A stretch of DNA of 64,000 nt, taken from NCBI GenBank assembly GCA_045116915.1, contig JBGUMQ010000017.1, positions 1 to 64,000 of the forward strand, in the 5' to 3' direction. This document shows, one piece after another, positions 26,378 to 34,647 of the stretch. Source of the stretch: UBA9732 sp045116915 (lineage in GTDB: Bacteria > Spirochaetota > Spirochaetia > Sphaerochaetales > Sphaerochaetaceae). The notes below the pieces were generated by a model. It searched no databases, was not told the DNA's origin, and saw nothing but the letters and a program-made list of their open reading frames with translations. Positions within the stretch are counted from its first letter, which is position 1. Every line of letters begins with the position of its first letter. Made by a program: the position numbers and the translations under genes.

Positions 26378-27745
26378 TCAGTGCTGTTCCACGAATCTTC
26401 CCTCTCCGGGAACTCCGAAATACCTGCCGTCGTCCATGATCACCTTTCCGCGGAGGATCGTGGTACGCACCTTGCCGTGCACGCCGAATCCCCTGTACGG
26501 AGTGTAGTGCGATGCCGAATGGACGTTGTCGTCGGAAAGCGTCCAGCGCGGCGACGGGTCGAATATGACCACGTCCGCATCCGTTCCGACCTCAAGCGAA
26601 CCCTTCTGCGGATAGATGCCGAACAGCTTGGCTGGAGTCGTGCTGACCAGACCCACAAGTTCCTGCATGGTCATCTGCGGATTGTCGTCCCTGAACGTGT
26701 TCAGGAGGACGAACATCTCCTCCGTTCCCGGGATTCCGGGATAGATGGTCCTGCAGTCGCTGCTGGAGAGCTTCTGTTCCCTGGTGAACGCGCAGTGGTC
26801 GGTGGCCACAACCTGGAACTCGCCTCCGAGAACACCATCCTGTATGGCCTTGTTGTCGCTCTTCTCCCGAAGCGGCGGAGTCATGACGTAAAGCGATGCA
26901 TCCGGCCCTTCCAACTTGCTCCTGTCCAGGAACATGTAGTGGGGTGTAGTCTCGGCGTAGACCATCAGGCCCTTCTTCCGGAGTTCCCTGATCGCTTTCA
27001 GACCGCTTTCGGACGAGCAGTGGACGACATACAGCGGGCAGTCGGCCTCGAGGGCAATGCCTCCGAACAGCTCGATCGCCTTCCCTTCAGCCTCGGCCGG
27101 TCTGAGAAGCGCATGGGAGGCCGGGGAGAAATCGCCTTTCCAGTTGTCCGATATCTCCTCTATCATCGGGTTGAACTCACAGTGGGCGCATACGAGCATG
27201 CCCAGCCTTCTGGCGTTTTTGAAGAGGTCCAGAAGGTCGTCGCGGTTCTCGATCAGATAACCGGTGTTCCTGTATGTGGTGAATATCTTGAGCGTCTTCA
27301 CGCCCTTCGCCTTGAGCTTTTCAAGCTGGCTGCCGATCGTGTTGTCGTAGCCGTGGCCGTAGACACCCTGATGCAGCGTGTAGTCTATGGCCATGCCGTC
27401 CCTCATCTCTTCCCTGCGGTAGTCCAGGCTCTGGAGCAGGTCCTGCCCCTTGTTGTGGTCGGCGAAATCCACCACGGTGGTGACACCGCCGAAAGCGGCG
27501 AGCCTTGAGCCCTCCGGGAAACTGTCACAGGTAACTGTCCCGCGGCTGACAAGATGGTAATGTGTGTGTGCATCAATCAGACCTGGCAGAACATACATGC
27601 CGGTTGCATCGATGACCTTGTCACCGTCGAATGGTTCGATTTCCGGTCCGGCGGCCTCAATCCTGCCGTCGGAGATGAGGACATCGGCCTTGACAGAAGA
27701 CCTGTCGTCGGTGACGGTTCCGTTCTTGATCAGGATCCTGCTCAT
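26378..27745 (-). CDS. Dihydropyrimidinase/D-hydantoinase family amidohydrolase
   Basis: A 455-residue cyclic amidohydrolase. Metal ligands: DAHTHYH, the carbamylated-lysine region GVKTLKIFTTYRN, CAHCEF, YVVHCSSESGL and VVATDHCAF. Hydantoinase features include the N-terminal SRILIKNGTVT and C-terminal GSLEVGTDADVVIFDP. It opens cyclic amides such as dihydrouracil or hydantoins. Hydantoinases of this type also occur with selenium-dependent molybdenum hydroxylase genes (ygeZ/hyuA region of E. coli), so a link to purine breakdown is possible. Start overlaps the glyA stop (ATGA). Confidence 0.88.
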   Translation of the reverse strand: MSRILIKNGTVTDDRSSVKADVLISDGRIEAAGPEIEPFDGDKVIDATGMYVLPGLIDAHTHYHLVSRGTVTCDSFPEGSRLAAFGGVTTVVDFADHNKGQDLLQSLDYRREEMRDGMAIDYTLHQGVYGHGYDNTIGSQLEKLKAKGVKTLKIFTTYRNTGYLIENRDDLLDLFKNARRLGMLVCAHCEFNPMIEEISDNWKGDFSPASHALLRPAEAEGKAIELFGGIALEADCPLYVVHCSSESGLKAIRELRKKGLMVYAETTPHYMFLDRSKLEGPDASLYVMTPPLREKSDNKAIQDGVLGGEFQVVATDHCAFTREQKLSSSDCRTIYPGIPGTEEMFVLLNTFRDDNPQMTMQELVGLVSTTPAKLFGIYPQKGSLEVGTDADVVIFDPSPRWTLSDDNVHSASHYTPYRGFGVHGKVRTTILRGKVIMDDGRYFGVPGEGRFVEQH

Positions 27746-29259
27746 TCGGCCTCCCTGAAGTTCTCCTCCAGGAACTGGAGGTCCAGCTCCGGATAGAGGA
27801 CGAAACGTGAAAGCAGGCTGTGGACGCGCTCCAGTGCGGAAGCCCTGACAGCATCGTCGATGACCGCCTTGTTCCTGCTGGGCTGTCCAGCCTTTTCACC
27901 CTTGGTGATGATTGCAGGTCTGGCGTTGCGAAGGACATCGGCGATGATGGAGGCGATCTCCCTCATCTCGGCAGGACCCATTCCAAGGGTCGTGACCGCA
28001 GGTGTGCCGATCCTGAGTCCGCTGGTGTACCATGGCCCGTTCTTGTCGAAAGGCAGCGCATTCCTGTTCAATGTGATTCCACAGGATATCATCAGGCTCT
28101 CCGCCTGACGTCCGTTGAGGCCCATGTCGGCCACATCCAGAAGCATCATGTGGTTGTCCGTTCCGCCGGTCTGGACCACAAGGCCTTCGTCGATGAAAGC
28201 CTGGGCAAGGGCTTTCGCATTGTCGGCGATGCGCCTTGCGTAGGCGGCGAATTCGGGTGTCGATGCCTCCTTGAGCGCGATGGCCTTGGCCGCCATCACA
28301 TGGGGAAGCGGTCCGCCGATGACAAGAGGGCAACCCTGGTCGACGGATTCAGCGAAGCGCTCCTTGCAGAGCACCATGCCGCCGCGCGGTCCGCGCAGTG
28401 TCTTGTGAGTGGTGGTCGTGACGACATCGGCCCAGATGACGGGGTTGTACTCGCCCTCGAGCACGTGGCCGGCGACAAGTCCTGCGAAGTGCGCCATGTC
28501 GACCATCAGGACGGCCCCGCACTTGTCGGCGATGGCGCGCATCCTGCGGAAGTCGATCTTCCTGGGGTATGCGCTGTAGCCGACCAGCAGGATCAGGGGC
28601 CTGACCTCCATGGCCTGGGCCTCGATATCATCGTAGTCCAGGAAGCCGGTCTTGCGGTCGACGGAATAGGAATGGCAGTCGAACAGATGGCCGGAGACGT
28701 TCATCCTGTAGCCGTGCGTGATGTGTCCGCCGCTGTAGTAGTCCAGAGCCAGGAGTTTCTGGCATCCGGTGCGCTCGCGGATGATGTCCCACTGCTCCCT
28801 TGTCAGGTCGGAGGGATTGGTCACACCCATCTCCGCCAGCGACGGAACCTGGACCATGGTGTTCAGGATGGCCCAGTAGGCGCAGAGGTTGGCATCGGCC
28901 CCGCTGTGGGGCTGCACATATGCATGCTCTGCCCCGAAGACCTCGCATGCCAGCTTCGACGCATAGGCCTCGATGGCATCGACGTTCTCGCATCCCGCGT
29001 AGTACCTGTGGTAGGCGAATCCCTCGGCGTACTTGTCCGTGAGGAGGTTGCCCATGGCCAGATGGCATGACGGGCTGCTGTAGTTCTCGCTCGCGATCAG
29101 CTTGAGGTGGCTGCGCTGGTTGCGCAGTTCGCCGACGATCCTGGATGCCACGAGCGGGCTTACCTTCGCCACCTCGTCCAGCTGTGCCGTGTATGCGGCC
29201 ATGGTGTCGTTGAAATCCGCAGGATGGGCCTGCAGGTATTTACGAAGAGCTGTTCCCAT
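27742..29259 (-). CDS. glyA: Serine hydroxymethyltransferase (long form)
   Basis: A 505-residue PLP enzyme, ~80-90 residues longer than usual SHMT. Motifs: LKLIASENYSSPS, YAEGFAYHRYYAGCENVD, PHSGADANLCAYWAIL, DMAHFAGLVAGHV, and the PLP-lysine motif VVTTTTHKTLRGPRGG. The extra length lies between the PHSGADAN block and the DYYSGGHITHGYRM block, and at the C-terminus; long forms with such insertions occur in spirochaetes. It converts serine to glycine and feeds one-carbon units to purine and thymidylate synthesis. ATG at 29259 was chosen over an upstream in-frame start; GGGGGA lies upstream. Confidence 0.95.
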   Translation of the reverse strand: MGTALRKYLQAHPADFNDTMAAYTAQLDEVAKVSPLVASRIVGELRNQRSHLKLIASENYSSPSCHLAMGNLLTDKYAEGFAYHRYYAGCENVDAIEAYASKLACEVFGAEHAYVQPHSGADANLCAYWAILNTMVQVPSLAEMGVTNPSDLTREQWDIIRERTGCQKLLALDYYSGGHITHGYRMNVSGHLFDCHSYSVDRKTGFLDYDDIEAQAMEVRPLILLVGYSAYPRKIDFRRMRAIADKCGAVLMVDMAHFAGLVAGHVLEGEYNPVIWADVVTTTTHKTLRGPRGGMVLCKERFAESVDQGCPLVIGGPLPHVMAAKAIALKEASTPEFAAYARRIADNAKALAQAFIDEGLVVQTGGTDNHMMLLDVADMGLNGRQAESLMISCGITLNRNALPFDKNGPWYTSGLRIGTPAVTTLGMGPAEMREIASIIADVLRNARPAIITKGEKAGQPSRNKAVIDDAVRASALERVHSLLSRFVLYPELDLQFLEENFREAE

Positions 29260-29286
29260 TTCGAATCCCCCGTATCCTAAAGAAAA

Positions 29287-29307
29287 AGCCGTAGAAACGG
29301 CTCTTTC
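29287..29307 (-). terminator. Terminator of the small basic protein gene, upstream of glyA
   Basis: On the minus strand AGCCGT-TTCT-ACGGCT is followed by TTTTCTTT. It ends the 43-residue protein gene, or acts as an attenuator before glyA. Confidence 0.7.
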
Positions 29308-29336
29308 CATGTGTCTTCTTTTTTCCGACAGATTCC

Positions 29337-29468
29337 TTATCTGTCCTTGTCCTTCTTGCGGGAGATCACTTCCGCTGCCACATATGCTGGCTGCTGCGCC
29401 GGCTTTTCCTTGATGTTCTTCTCGGACTTCCTGCCCTTGCTTTCCTTCTTGATTTCTCCACGTGCCAT
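29337..29468 (-). CDS. Small lysine-rich protein, 43 residues
   Basis: ATG at 29468 with a perfect ACGGAGG 6 nt upstream, own promoter TTGACG-18-TATCAT, and a terminator after it: it is a well-formed small gene. The product MARGEIKKESKGRKSEKNI... ends SRKKDKDR and is about one third Lys/Arg plus Glu, with a central PAQQPAYVAAEVIS segment. It could bind nucleic acid or ribosomes, but no family is recognised. Confidence 0.6.
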   Translation of the reverse strand: MARGEIKKESKGRKSEKNIKEKPAQQPAYVAAEVISRKKDKDR

Positions 29469-29826
29469 ATGGACCTCCGTATGCGATATCCTCAGATATC
29501 CGGTTAATGATACTACTATAATGGCGGCCACGTCAAACCTGATGGTCGAGGTTGATGATTCGGAAACGTAATCATCCCGAAGGTTCTCCTATAACCCTGA
29601 TTTTATGGCCCTCAAAGGAGTCTTTTTCTCCTCTACATGTCCTTTTTGGGGCTTTTGCGGAGTTTCTCGCCTCCAGTGTCCATCAGAGACAACCTTAGTC
29701 TACTTTAAGATTTTGCGCAAAATGAAAAATCTTTAAATAGTATTTTAAGATTTTGTTGACCCATGAAAAATCTTAAAGTATGATCATGCATGGATCATGC
29801 TGATCAGGATAACGGGAGGTGGTTGT
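29469..29826. other. Gene-free stretch with divergent promoters and a double operator
   Basis: 358 nt without a convincing gene. The left ~90 nt carry the promoter of the 43-residue protein (minus strand TTGACG, ~29530). The middle (29560-29700) holds nothing I can assign; a 43-codon ATG frame at 29604 has no ribosome site. The right end holds two copies of an interrupted palindrome, a strong promoter and a GATCATGC repeat before the AAA/DUF4143 gene. Confidence 0.6.
29704..29784 (+). promoter_or_regulatory. Promoter with two tandem interrupted palindromes
   Basis: TTTAAGATTTT (29704-29714) ... AAAAATCTTTAAA (29725-29737), and 40 bp on TTTAAGATTTT (29744-29754) ... AAAAATCTTAAA (29766-29777). 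The promoter TTGACC (29756-29761), 17 nt, TATGAT (29779-29784) lies inside the second copy, whose right arm fills the -35/-10 spacer. This is the layout of a repressor operator. Confidence 0.7.
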
Positions 29827-31008
29827 ATGATTGACAGAGAGCATTACGTATCGCAGATCAGACCCTTCTATGAAAGCGACCTGATAAAGATCATAACCGG
29901 AATCCGCAGATGCGGAAAATCCGTCATACTCAGGCAGGTTATGAAAGAGATGGAGGATGAAGGGAAAAGATGCATCCTCCTGGATTTCGATCTCAGACCA
30001 TTACGGAAAGAGATTCCGGATGCGGATGCGCTGGTAGCCTATGTCAAGGAAAGGCTTGGAGAAGACAAACTCTATATCTTCCTGGATGAAGTGCAGAACA
30101 TAGACGGATGGAATGAGGCCGCAAGGACGCTGAGGCTCTACAACACCTCGGTGTTCATTACGGGAAGCAATTCAAAGCTCCTTTCAAAGGAGTTCACGAA
30201 GGAACTGTCAGGACGGTACGTGTCGTTCCGAATCAGACCGTTCGTATACCGTGAAGCCAGGCAGTATGCCGAGCAGTTGGGGCGGGACTATGGAATCACC
30301 GACTATCTGATCTGGGGAGGTTTTCCTGCCGCCCTTGAGCAACCCGATACCAACGCATTGAAGCGTTATCTGAATGATCTGAACAGCACTATAGTGTTCA
30401 ATGACATCGAGAACAGATATGGCATCCGGAAAAGAGACATCTTCGAGAGGATGGTCGACTTCATTCTTGTCTCCAACGCAAGGGTATTCAGTGCAAAGTC
30501 CATTGTCGACTATATGAAGGGGCAGAACGTAACAGTCTCGGTCCCGACCGTGATCAAGTACCTCGGATACCTCAAGGAAGCCTATGTGATCGAAGAAGTC
30601 CCCCTGTACTCGCCAAAGGCGAAGGCCAGACTGAGCTACTACTGCAAACTTTATGACGAGGACGTCTCGATGAACAGCATAAGAGTCTCCGGCAACCGCT
30701 ATGACCTCACGCACAACATGGAGAACGTCGTCCTGAATGAACTGATGTTTATGGGCTATGAAGTGTCCGTCTATGGGAACAAAGGCAAGGAGATTGATTT
30801 CCGTGCGGTGAAGGACGGCAAGGTCTATCTTGTGCAGGTAGCCTACAGTGTGGCTGAGGACAAGGCCTATGAGCGGGAGTTCTCTGCTTTCGCCGACATC
30901 GACAACACAGTGAAGAAAATCATCATAACGAATGATGATGTGGACTACTCGACAAGCACCGTATACCATTACAGACTACGTGATTTCCTTATGATGAACG
31001 AACTGTAG
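29827..31008 (+). CDS. AAA ATPase with DUF4143 domain
   Basis: A 393-residue protein; ATG at 29827 with GGGAGGTGG upstream. Walker A ITGIRRCGKSVILRQ, Walker B LYIFLDEVQNIDGW, sensor FITGSNSKLLSKE and SGRYVSFRIRPF are the AAA_14 block; the C-terminal DUF4143 part shows SVPTVIKYLGYLKEAYVI and VLNELMFMGYEVSVYGNKGKEIDFRAVKDG, a PD-(D/E)XK-like fold. Such proteins are common in gut and oral anaerobes and spirochaetes, often in multiple copies, but their role is unknown. Lower GC than the surroundings and a dedicated, apparently repressed promoter point to acquired DNA. Confidence 0.88.
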   Translation: MIDREHYVSQIRPFYESDLIKIITGIRRCGKSVILRQVMKEMEDEGKRCILLDFDLRPLRKEIPDADALVAYVKERLGEDKLYIFLDEVQNIDGWNEAARTLRLYNTSVFITGSNSKLLSKEFTKELSGRYVSFRIRPFVYREARQYAEQLGRDYGITDYLIWGGFPAALEQPDTNALKRYLNDLNSTIVFNDIENRYGIRKRDIFERMVDFILVSNARVFSAKSIVDYMKGQNVTVSVPTVIKYLGYLKEAYVIEEVPLYSPKAKARLSYYCKLYDEDVSMNSIRVSGNRYDLTHNMENVVLNELMFMGYEVSVYGNKGKEIDFRAVKDGKVYLVQVAYSVAEDKAYEREFSAFADIDNTVKKIIITNDDVDYSTSTVYHYRLRDFLMMNEL

Positions 31009-31101
31009 ACCGGTTCGGAATGGTTGCAATGGTTCAAGTAACCAATACTTGAAGCAAGGCTGATCAAACAATTCATGAAATGACCTCAAAAATGTTTTTG
31101 C

Positions 31102-31130
31102 TTGACATCGGAAAATGTTTTGCGATAACG
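31102..31130 (+). promoter_or_regulatory. Promoter of infA
   Basis: A consensus -35 TTGACA (31102-31107) with GATAAC/ATAACG 16-17 nt downstream. It lies about 60 nt before the infA ribosome site. Confidence 0.55.
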
Positions 31131-31166
31131 TAATATCGCTCGCACACTAAGCATTTTGGAGGAATG

Positions 31167-31385
31167 ATGGCTAAAGAAGAAGCTATTGAGGTCGAGGGTC
31201 TTGTGAAGGAAGCCCTGCCGAACGTGATGTTCCGTGTTGAACTCAAGAACAAGCATGTGATCCTTGCTCACATGTCAGGCAGGATGCGCCAGAACCACAT
31301 CAAGATCGTCCCGGGCGATACGGTGAAGATCGAGATGTCCCCGTATGACCTGACCAAGGGCCGCATCATCTACCGCGAGAAATAA
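31167..31385 (+). CDS. infA: Translation initiation factor IF-1
   Basis: A 72-residue S1-fold protein: AIEVEGLVKEALPNVMFRV, HVILAHMSGRMRQNHIKI, PGDTVKIEMSPYDLTKGRI are the canonical IF-1 blocks. It binds the ribosomal A site during initiation. TTTGGAGGA precedes two consecutive ATGs; the second (31167) has better spacing and gives the usual MAKEEA start. It stands alone rather than in the spc operon. Confidence 0.97.
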   Translation: MAKEEAIEVEGLVKEALPNVMFRVELKNKHVILAHMSGRMRQNHIKIVPGDTVKIEMSPYDLTKGRIIYREK

Positions 31386-31547
31386 TTTCGACTGATAATC
31401 ATCCGCAATCTCCACGCCTCAACTCAACGACTACCATCAAGGTATGTCGTTTCGTCTTGTCGTGGGCTTGCGGCGCCTATCAGTCTCAATTGGCCTCACA
31501 TGTGCTATTTGCCTGTGCGATATGGCGTCGTGGGCTTGAGGGGCCTG

Positions 31548-32117
31548 TCAGCAGATCGTCTTGAGCTCGATGCCGCGGACGATGAGGAACTTGCGCAGGT
31601 CCTGGAGTTCGAACAGGCGGCCGTTGCAGGCCTTCACGAAGACCTTGCCGCAGTTGATGGCATCGTCCAGGGCGTTGTGGGCGTTGTAGTCCAGGCCGAA
31701 CTGGGCGCTCAGCGATGTCAGGGCGTGGCTCTTGAACTGGGGCCATATTCGGCGCGAGATCTGAAGGGAACACAGATAGCGGATGTCGGGGATCTCCAGG
31801 TCGTAGTACCTCAGGAGGCTGGTGAGCACGCCGACATCGAAGCGCGCGTTGTGCGCCACGATGAAATCGTCGCCGATGAAATAGAGGATCTCCGGCCAGA
31901 TGTAGGCGAAGTCCGGGGCATCGGCGACATCGCGCGGCCTGATGCCGTGGATCTCGATGTTCCGGGCATAGAAGTAGTCGTGGCCCTTCGGAGGTTTTAT
32001 CAAGGAATAGAACCTGTCGATGACGCGCCCGTCCTCATCGAACTTGGCCAGCCCCACGGAGCATGCGCTCTGGGGCATCTGGTTGGCGGTCTCGAAATCT
32101 ATGGTCGTGAAAGTCAT
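31548..32117 (-). CDS. DnaQ-like 3'-5' exonuclease
   Basis: A 189-residue DEDDh exonuclease (DNA polymerase III epsilon family). FTTIDFETAN (first acidic pair), DFIVAHNARFDVGVL (third acidic), and YNAHNALDDAINCGKV (HxxxxD) are visible. Stand-alone members of this type are proof-reading-like or repair exonucleases. It is last in the efflux operon, its ATG overlapping the tolC stop (ATGA), a context without an obvious functional link. Confidence 0.88.
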   Translation of the reverse strand: MTFTTIDFETANQMPQSACSVGLAKFDEDGRVIDRFYSLIKPPKGHDYFYARNIEIHGIRPRDVADAPDFAYIWPEILYFIGDDFIVAHNARFDVGVLTSLLRYYDLEIPDIRYLCSLQISRRIWPQFKSHALTSLSAQFGLDYNAHNALDDAINCGKVFVKACNGRLFELQDLRKFLIVRGIELKTIC

Positions 32118-33478
32118 AACTCACCCTGGAGGTACAGCAGGGCATACACCGCGGTCGCAAGGTCGATCCTGGTCCTGAGGATCTCGATGCAGCAGTTGTT
32201 GTATTCCAGCCGACCCTGCAGGTAGTCTGACTCAGAGCCGTATCCGGTGTCAAGAAGCTGTCTGTCGACATCGCTTTGCGCCTGCAGCTGATCCGCCATG
32301 GCCTCGAGGTAATCCAGCTGCGCAAGACAGACCGCCATGCCCGTCCAGTTCTCGTCGACCGCGGCGCGGATCTTGTCACGGGCGCTCTGGATATCCAGCC
32401 GGGCCTCCGTCACCCCGCTCTCCGTCCGGCTCACATTGCGCAGGGCCTTCCCTCCGTCCAGCACCGTGGTCTTCAGAGCCACCGTAATCGTGGCGTTCCA
32501 GTCATCCTTTCCGTACCAGTCCGTCTCCAAGAAAGGAAGACGGCTTCCGCTGTAGTCGGCGTTCACGACCAGAGCGAGGTCCGGTTTCCAGTTGACCGAT
32601 GCCCCGGCGATATCGTTGGTCAGGTCGGCGATAGTCTCGAGCGTGCCGAGAAGCCTGAACGTGGTCCTGCCGGACGAAAGGCTCCTTGCACTGACAGTTT
32701 CATATCCCGACTCCATCAGATTTCCGACTTCGGAAATGATCTCATCCTCATCGGACTCGATGTCGGATGCCTTAAGGTCCTGCATTCCGGTCAGATTGCA
32801 AAGCGCTGTCATCATCAGGAGCATCTGCTGGTCGATCTGCGCGGCGGCGACATCGATCTGGCGCGCCTTCACCTTCACTGAAAGCGCATCGGTTTCCAGC
32901 ATCATTCCACTCTTCCGGGCCTCGTCGGCCAGTTCCACAAGACGTGCGGCAATGGTGGCCTGCTCGTCCAGAAGTTCTCCGATTCCCTCAAGATACCCCA
33001 GCACGGCCGCCCTGGTCCGGATCTCCGTGCGGGCCTTCTCCACGGCATCGTCCATCTGGAGCACGCGGGCTTCGTAGACCTGGCTGTAGAGCTTGACGGC
33101 GTTGGTGATCTTGCCCCAGGTGAAGATCGGCTGGGTCAGGGTCAGCTGGAACTGGTAGTACATGCTCTCCTGTCCGTTGTAGACGGTGATGTAGTCGTTC
33201 GGGACCCCGTAGGCGGTTGTGTTGATGTAGTCCCCGAGGTTGATCCTGATCGGGTCGATGGGATTGGCGATGTAGCTTCCGGTCACGGTCAGGTCGATCG
33301 TCGGCGTGTATCCCGCCCTGGCATCCTTCACATCCAGGGCCGCCTTGGATATCTCCTCGCGGGCCTTGAGGATGTCTGGATTGGACGACAGCATGGACGT
33401 CTCCAGGTCCCCGACGTTCAGAGCCGCCAGGTTGAAGAGGAAGACTGAAAACAGGACAGTAGTCAGGACTCTCTTCAT
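32114..33478 (-). CDS. TolC-family outer membrane efflux protein
   Basis: A 454-residue protein with a signal peptide (MKRVLTTVLFSVFLFNLAAL). Two repeats of long amphipathic helices typical of TolC follow: SNPDILKAREEISKAALDVKDARAGYTPTIDL and the second-half SGVTEARLDIQSARDKIRAAVDENW. It forms the outer membrane exit duct for the RND pump encoded upstream. The stop overlaps the exonuclease start, the start overlaps the lipoprotein stop, so all are one transcript. Confidence 0.9.
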   Translation of the reverse strand: MKRVLTTVLFSVFLFNLAALNVGDLETSMLSSNPDILKAREEISKAALDVKDARAGYTPTIDLTVTGSYIANPIDPIRINLGDYINTTAYGVPNDYITVYNGQESMYYQFQLTLTQPIFTWGKITNAVKLYSQVYEARVLQMDDAVEKARTEIRTRAAVLGYLEGIGELLDEQATIAARLVELADEARKSGMMLETDALSVKVKARQIDVAAAQIDQQMLLMMTALCNLTGMQDLKASDIESDEDEIISEVGNLMESGYETVSARSLSSGRTTFRLLGTLETIADLTNDIAGASVNWKPDLALVVNADYSGSRLPFLETDWYGKDDWNATITVALKTTVLDGGKALRNVSRTESGVTEARLDIQSARDKIRAAVDENWTGMAVCLAQLDYLEAMADQLQAQSDVDRQLLDTGYGSESDYLQGRLEYNNCCIEILRTRIDLATAVYALLYLQGEL

Positions 33479-34647
33479 ACGTCTTCCAGCTTGTCCTTGA
33501 TGTGCCCGAGGGAAGCGCCTTTCAGAGGCGAATAAGAGAATTCATAGAATTTGGGGCTGTCGGAATCGAAGTACAGCCTGAGAGTGACGGCAAGCTCGGT
33601 ACCTGTGTAGGCGTCCCAGTCGACGATGTCGGGATAGTTCTCCTGATTGATCACGATGGAGTAGTTGTCGCTGTATCCTATTCCGGAGAACAGGCCGTGC
33701 TCGAAATATGCGTTGTCTCCCACCGGGGTCCTGGAACAGTATGTCGCGGGTCCGGAGCTCTCGACCTCATCGAAGAACCGGACCTGCTGGTCCTTGTCCA
33801 CGTATGCAAGATGGATCAGGACATTGTCCACATCATTGAGGTTGGGGGCCATATCGTAAGATCCGTCGATGTCGCCGCTGAATGCCGGAAGCGTGTACTC
33901 GTAGCTCTTCATGTACAGCAGGACCCTGAGGGTGCCCTCCCCAACATCCTCCTCCACATGGATTTCTGTCAGACTTCCATCCTTCAGGCACATCTTCCAG
34001 CTGTCGCCGGGACTGGAGAGAACGAACGAGACGTCCGGAGCCAGGCCCTTTTTGAAGGAGATGGGGATCGCGGCGTTTCCCGTCAGCGTCACGGTGTCGT
34101 GCTCGCTGTTGTCATCCAGCCAGTACTCGAGTGTCACCGGGGTCGTCATGACCTTGTTCGTTGTGGCGTCATGGACGGTCACGTTCAGCGTGGTGTAGTC
34201 CTTGCTTCCCTCCAGCTCCACGTACACGTTGCCGGTATTCGTGCTTCCGCTGATTATGGTGGCGTCGGCACCTGCCGGGATGTAGTCCTCATGATAGAGG
34301 ATCAGATAAAGACGGGTGACGTCGGCAGTCTTTCCGAATTCGGAATTCTTCGTCTCCCAAACTATCTTGTTGACCGTGAATTCGCCGTTCGCATTGGTGG
34401 TTGTGGTCGCAACATAGCCGGATCCCTCGCTCGGGCGGGTGATCCTCCCTTCAAGGAAAAGGGTGAGGTCGGAATCCCTCAGACCCTTGTCCGTGTAGGC
34501 GAACACACTGACATCGGCGACACCTGCGGTCGATGTCCCGCTGCCGGTCACCACCTTTCCGCTGATGCCGGCCTCGAATACGACCGAGCACGATACCAGG
34601 ACCGCCAGTACGGCCGCAAGCAAGACAAAAAGAACTCTCCTATCCAT
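33475..34647 (-). CDS. Lipoprotein with carboxypeptidase-regulatory-like domain, in RND operon
   Basis: A 390-residue lipoprotein: MDRRVLFVLLAAVLAVLVSC gives a lipobox VLVSC. GGAG lies 7 nt before the ATG at 34647. After the Cys a CarboxypepD_reg/Ig-like fold is suggested by ISGKVVTG ... GVADVSVFAYTDKGL ... TTTNANGEFTVNKI. The rest is beta-rich and acidic with no family recognised. It lies between the pump and TolC genes, overlapping the pump stop by 8 nt, so it may be an accessory envelope subunit of the exporter. Confidence 0.75.
   Translation of the reverse strand: MDRRVLFVLLAAVLAVLVSCSVVFEAGISGKVVTGSGTSTAGVADVSVFAYTDKGLRDSDLTLFLEGRITRPSEGSGYVATTTTNANGEFTVNKIVWETKNSEFGKTADVTRLYLILYHEDYIPAGADATIISGSTNTGNVYVELEGSKDYTTLNVTVHDATTNKVMTTPVTLEYWLDDNSEHDTVTLTGNAAIPISFKKGLAPDVSFVLSSPGDSWKMCLKDGSLTEIHVEEDVGEGTLRVLLYMKSYEYTLPAFSGDIDGSYDMAPNLNDVDNVLIHLAYVDKDQQVRFFDEVESSGPATYCSRTPVGDNAYFEHGLFSGIGYSDNYSIVINQENYPDIVDWDAYTGTELAVTLRLYFDSDSPKFYEFSYSPLKGASLGHIKDKLEDV

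Noticed and set aside
29604..29735. 43-codon frame from an ATG at 29604
   Set aside because: No ribosome site, cysteine/phenylalanine-rich random-looking product, and it runs into the operator repeats.
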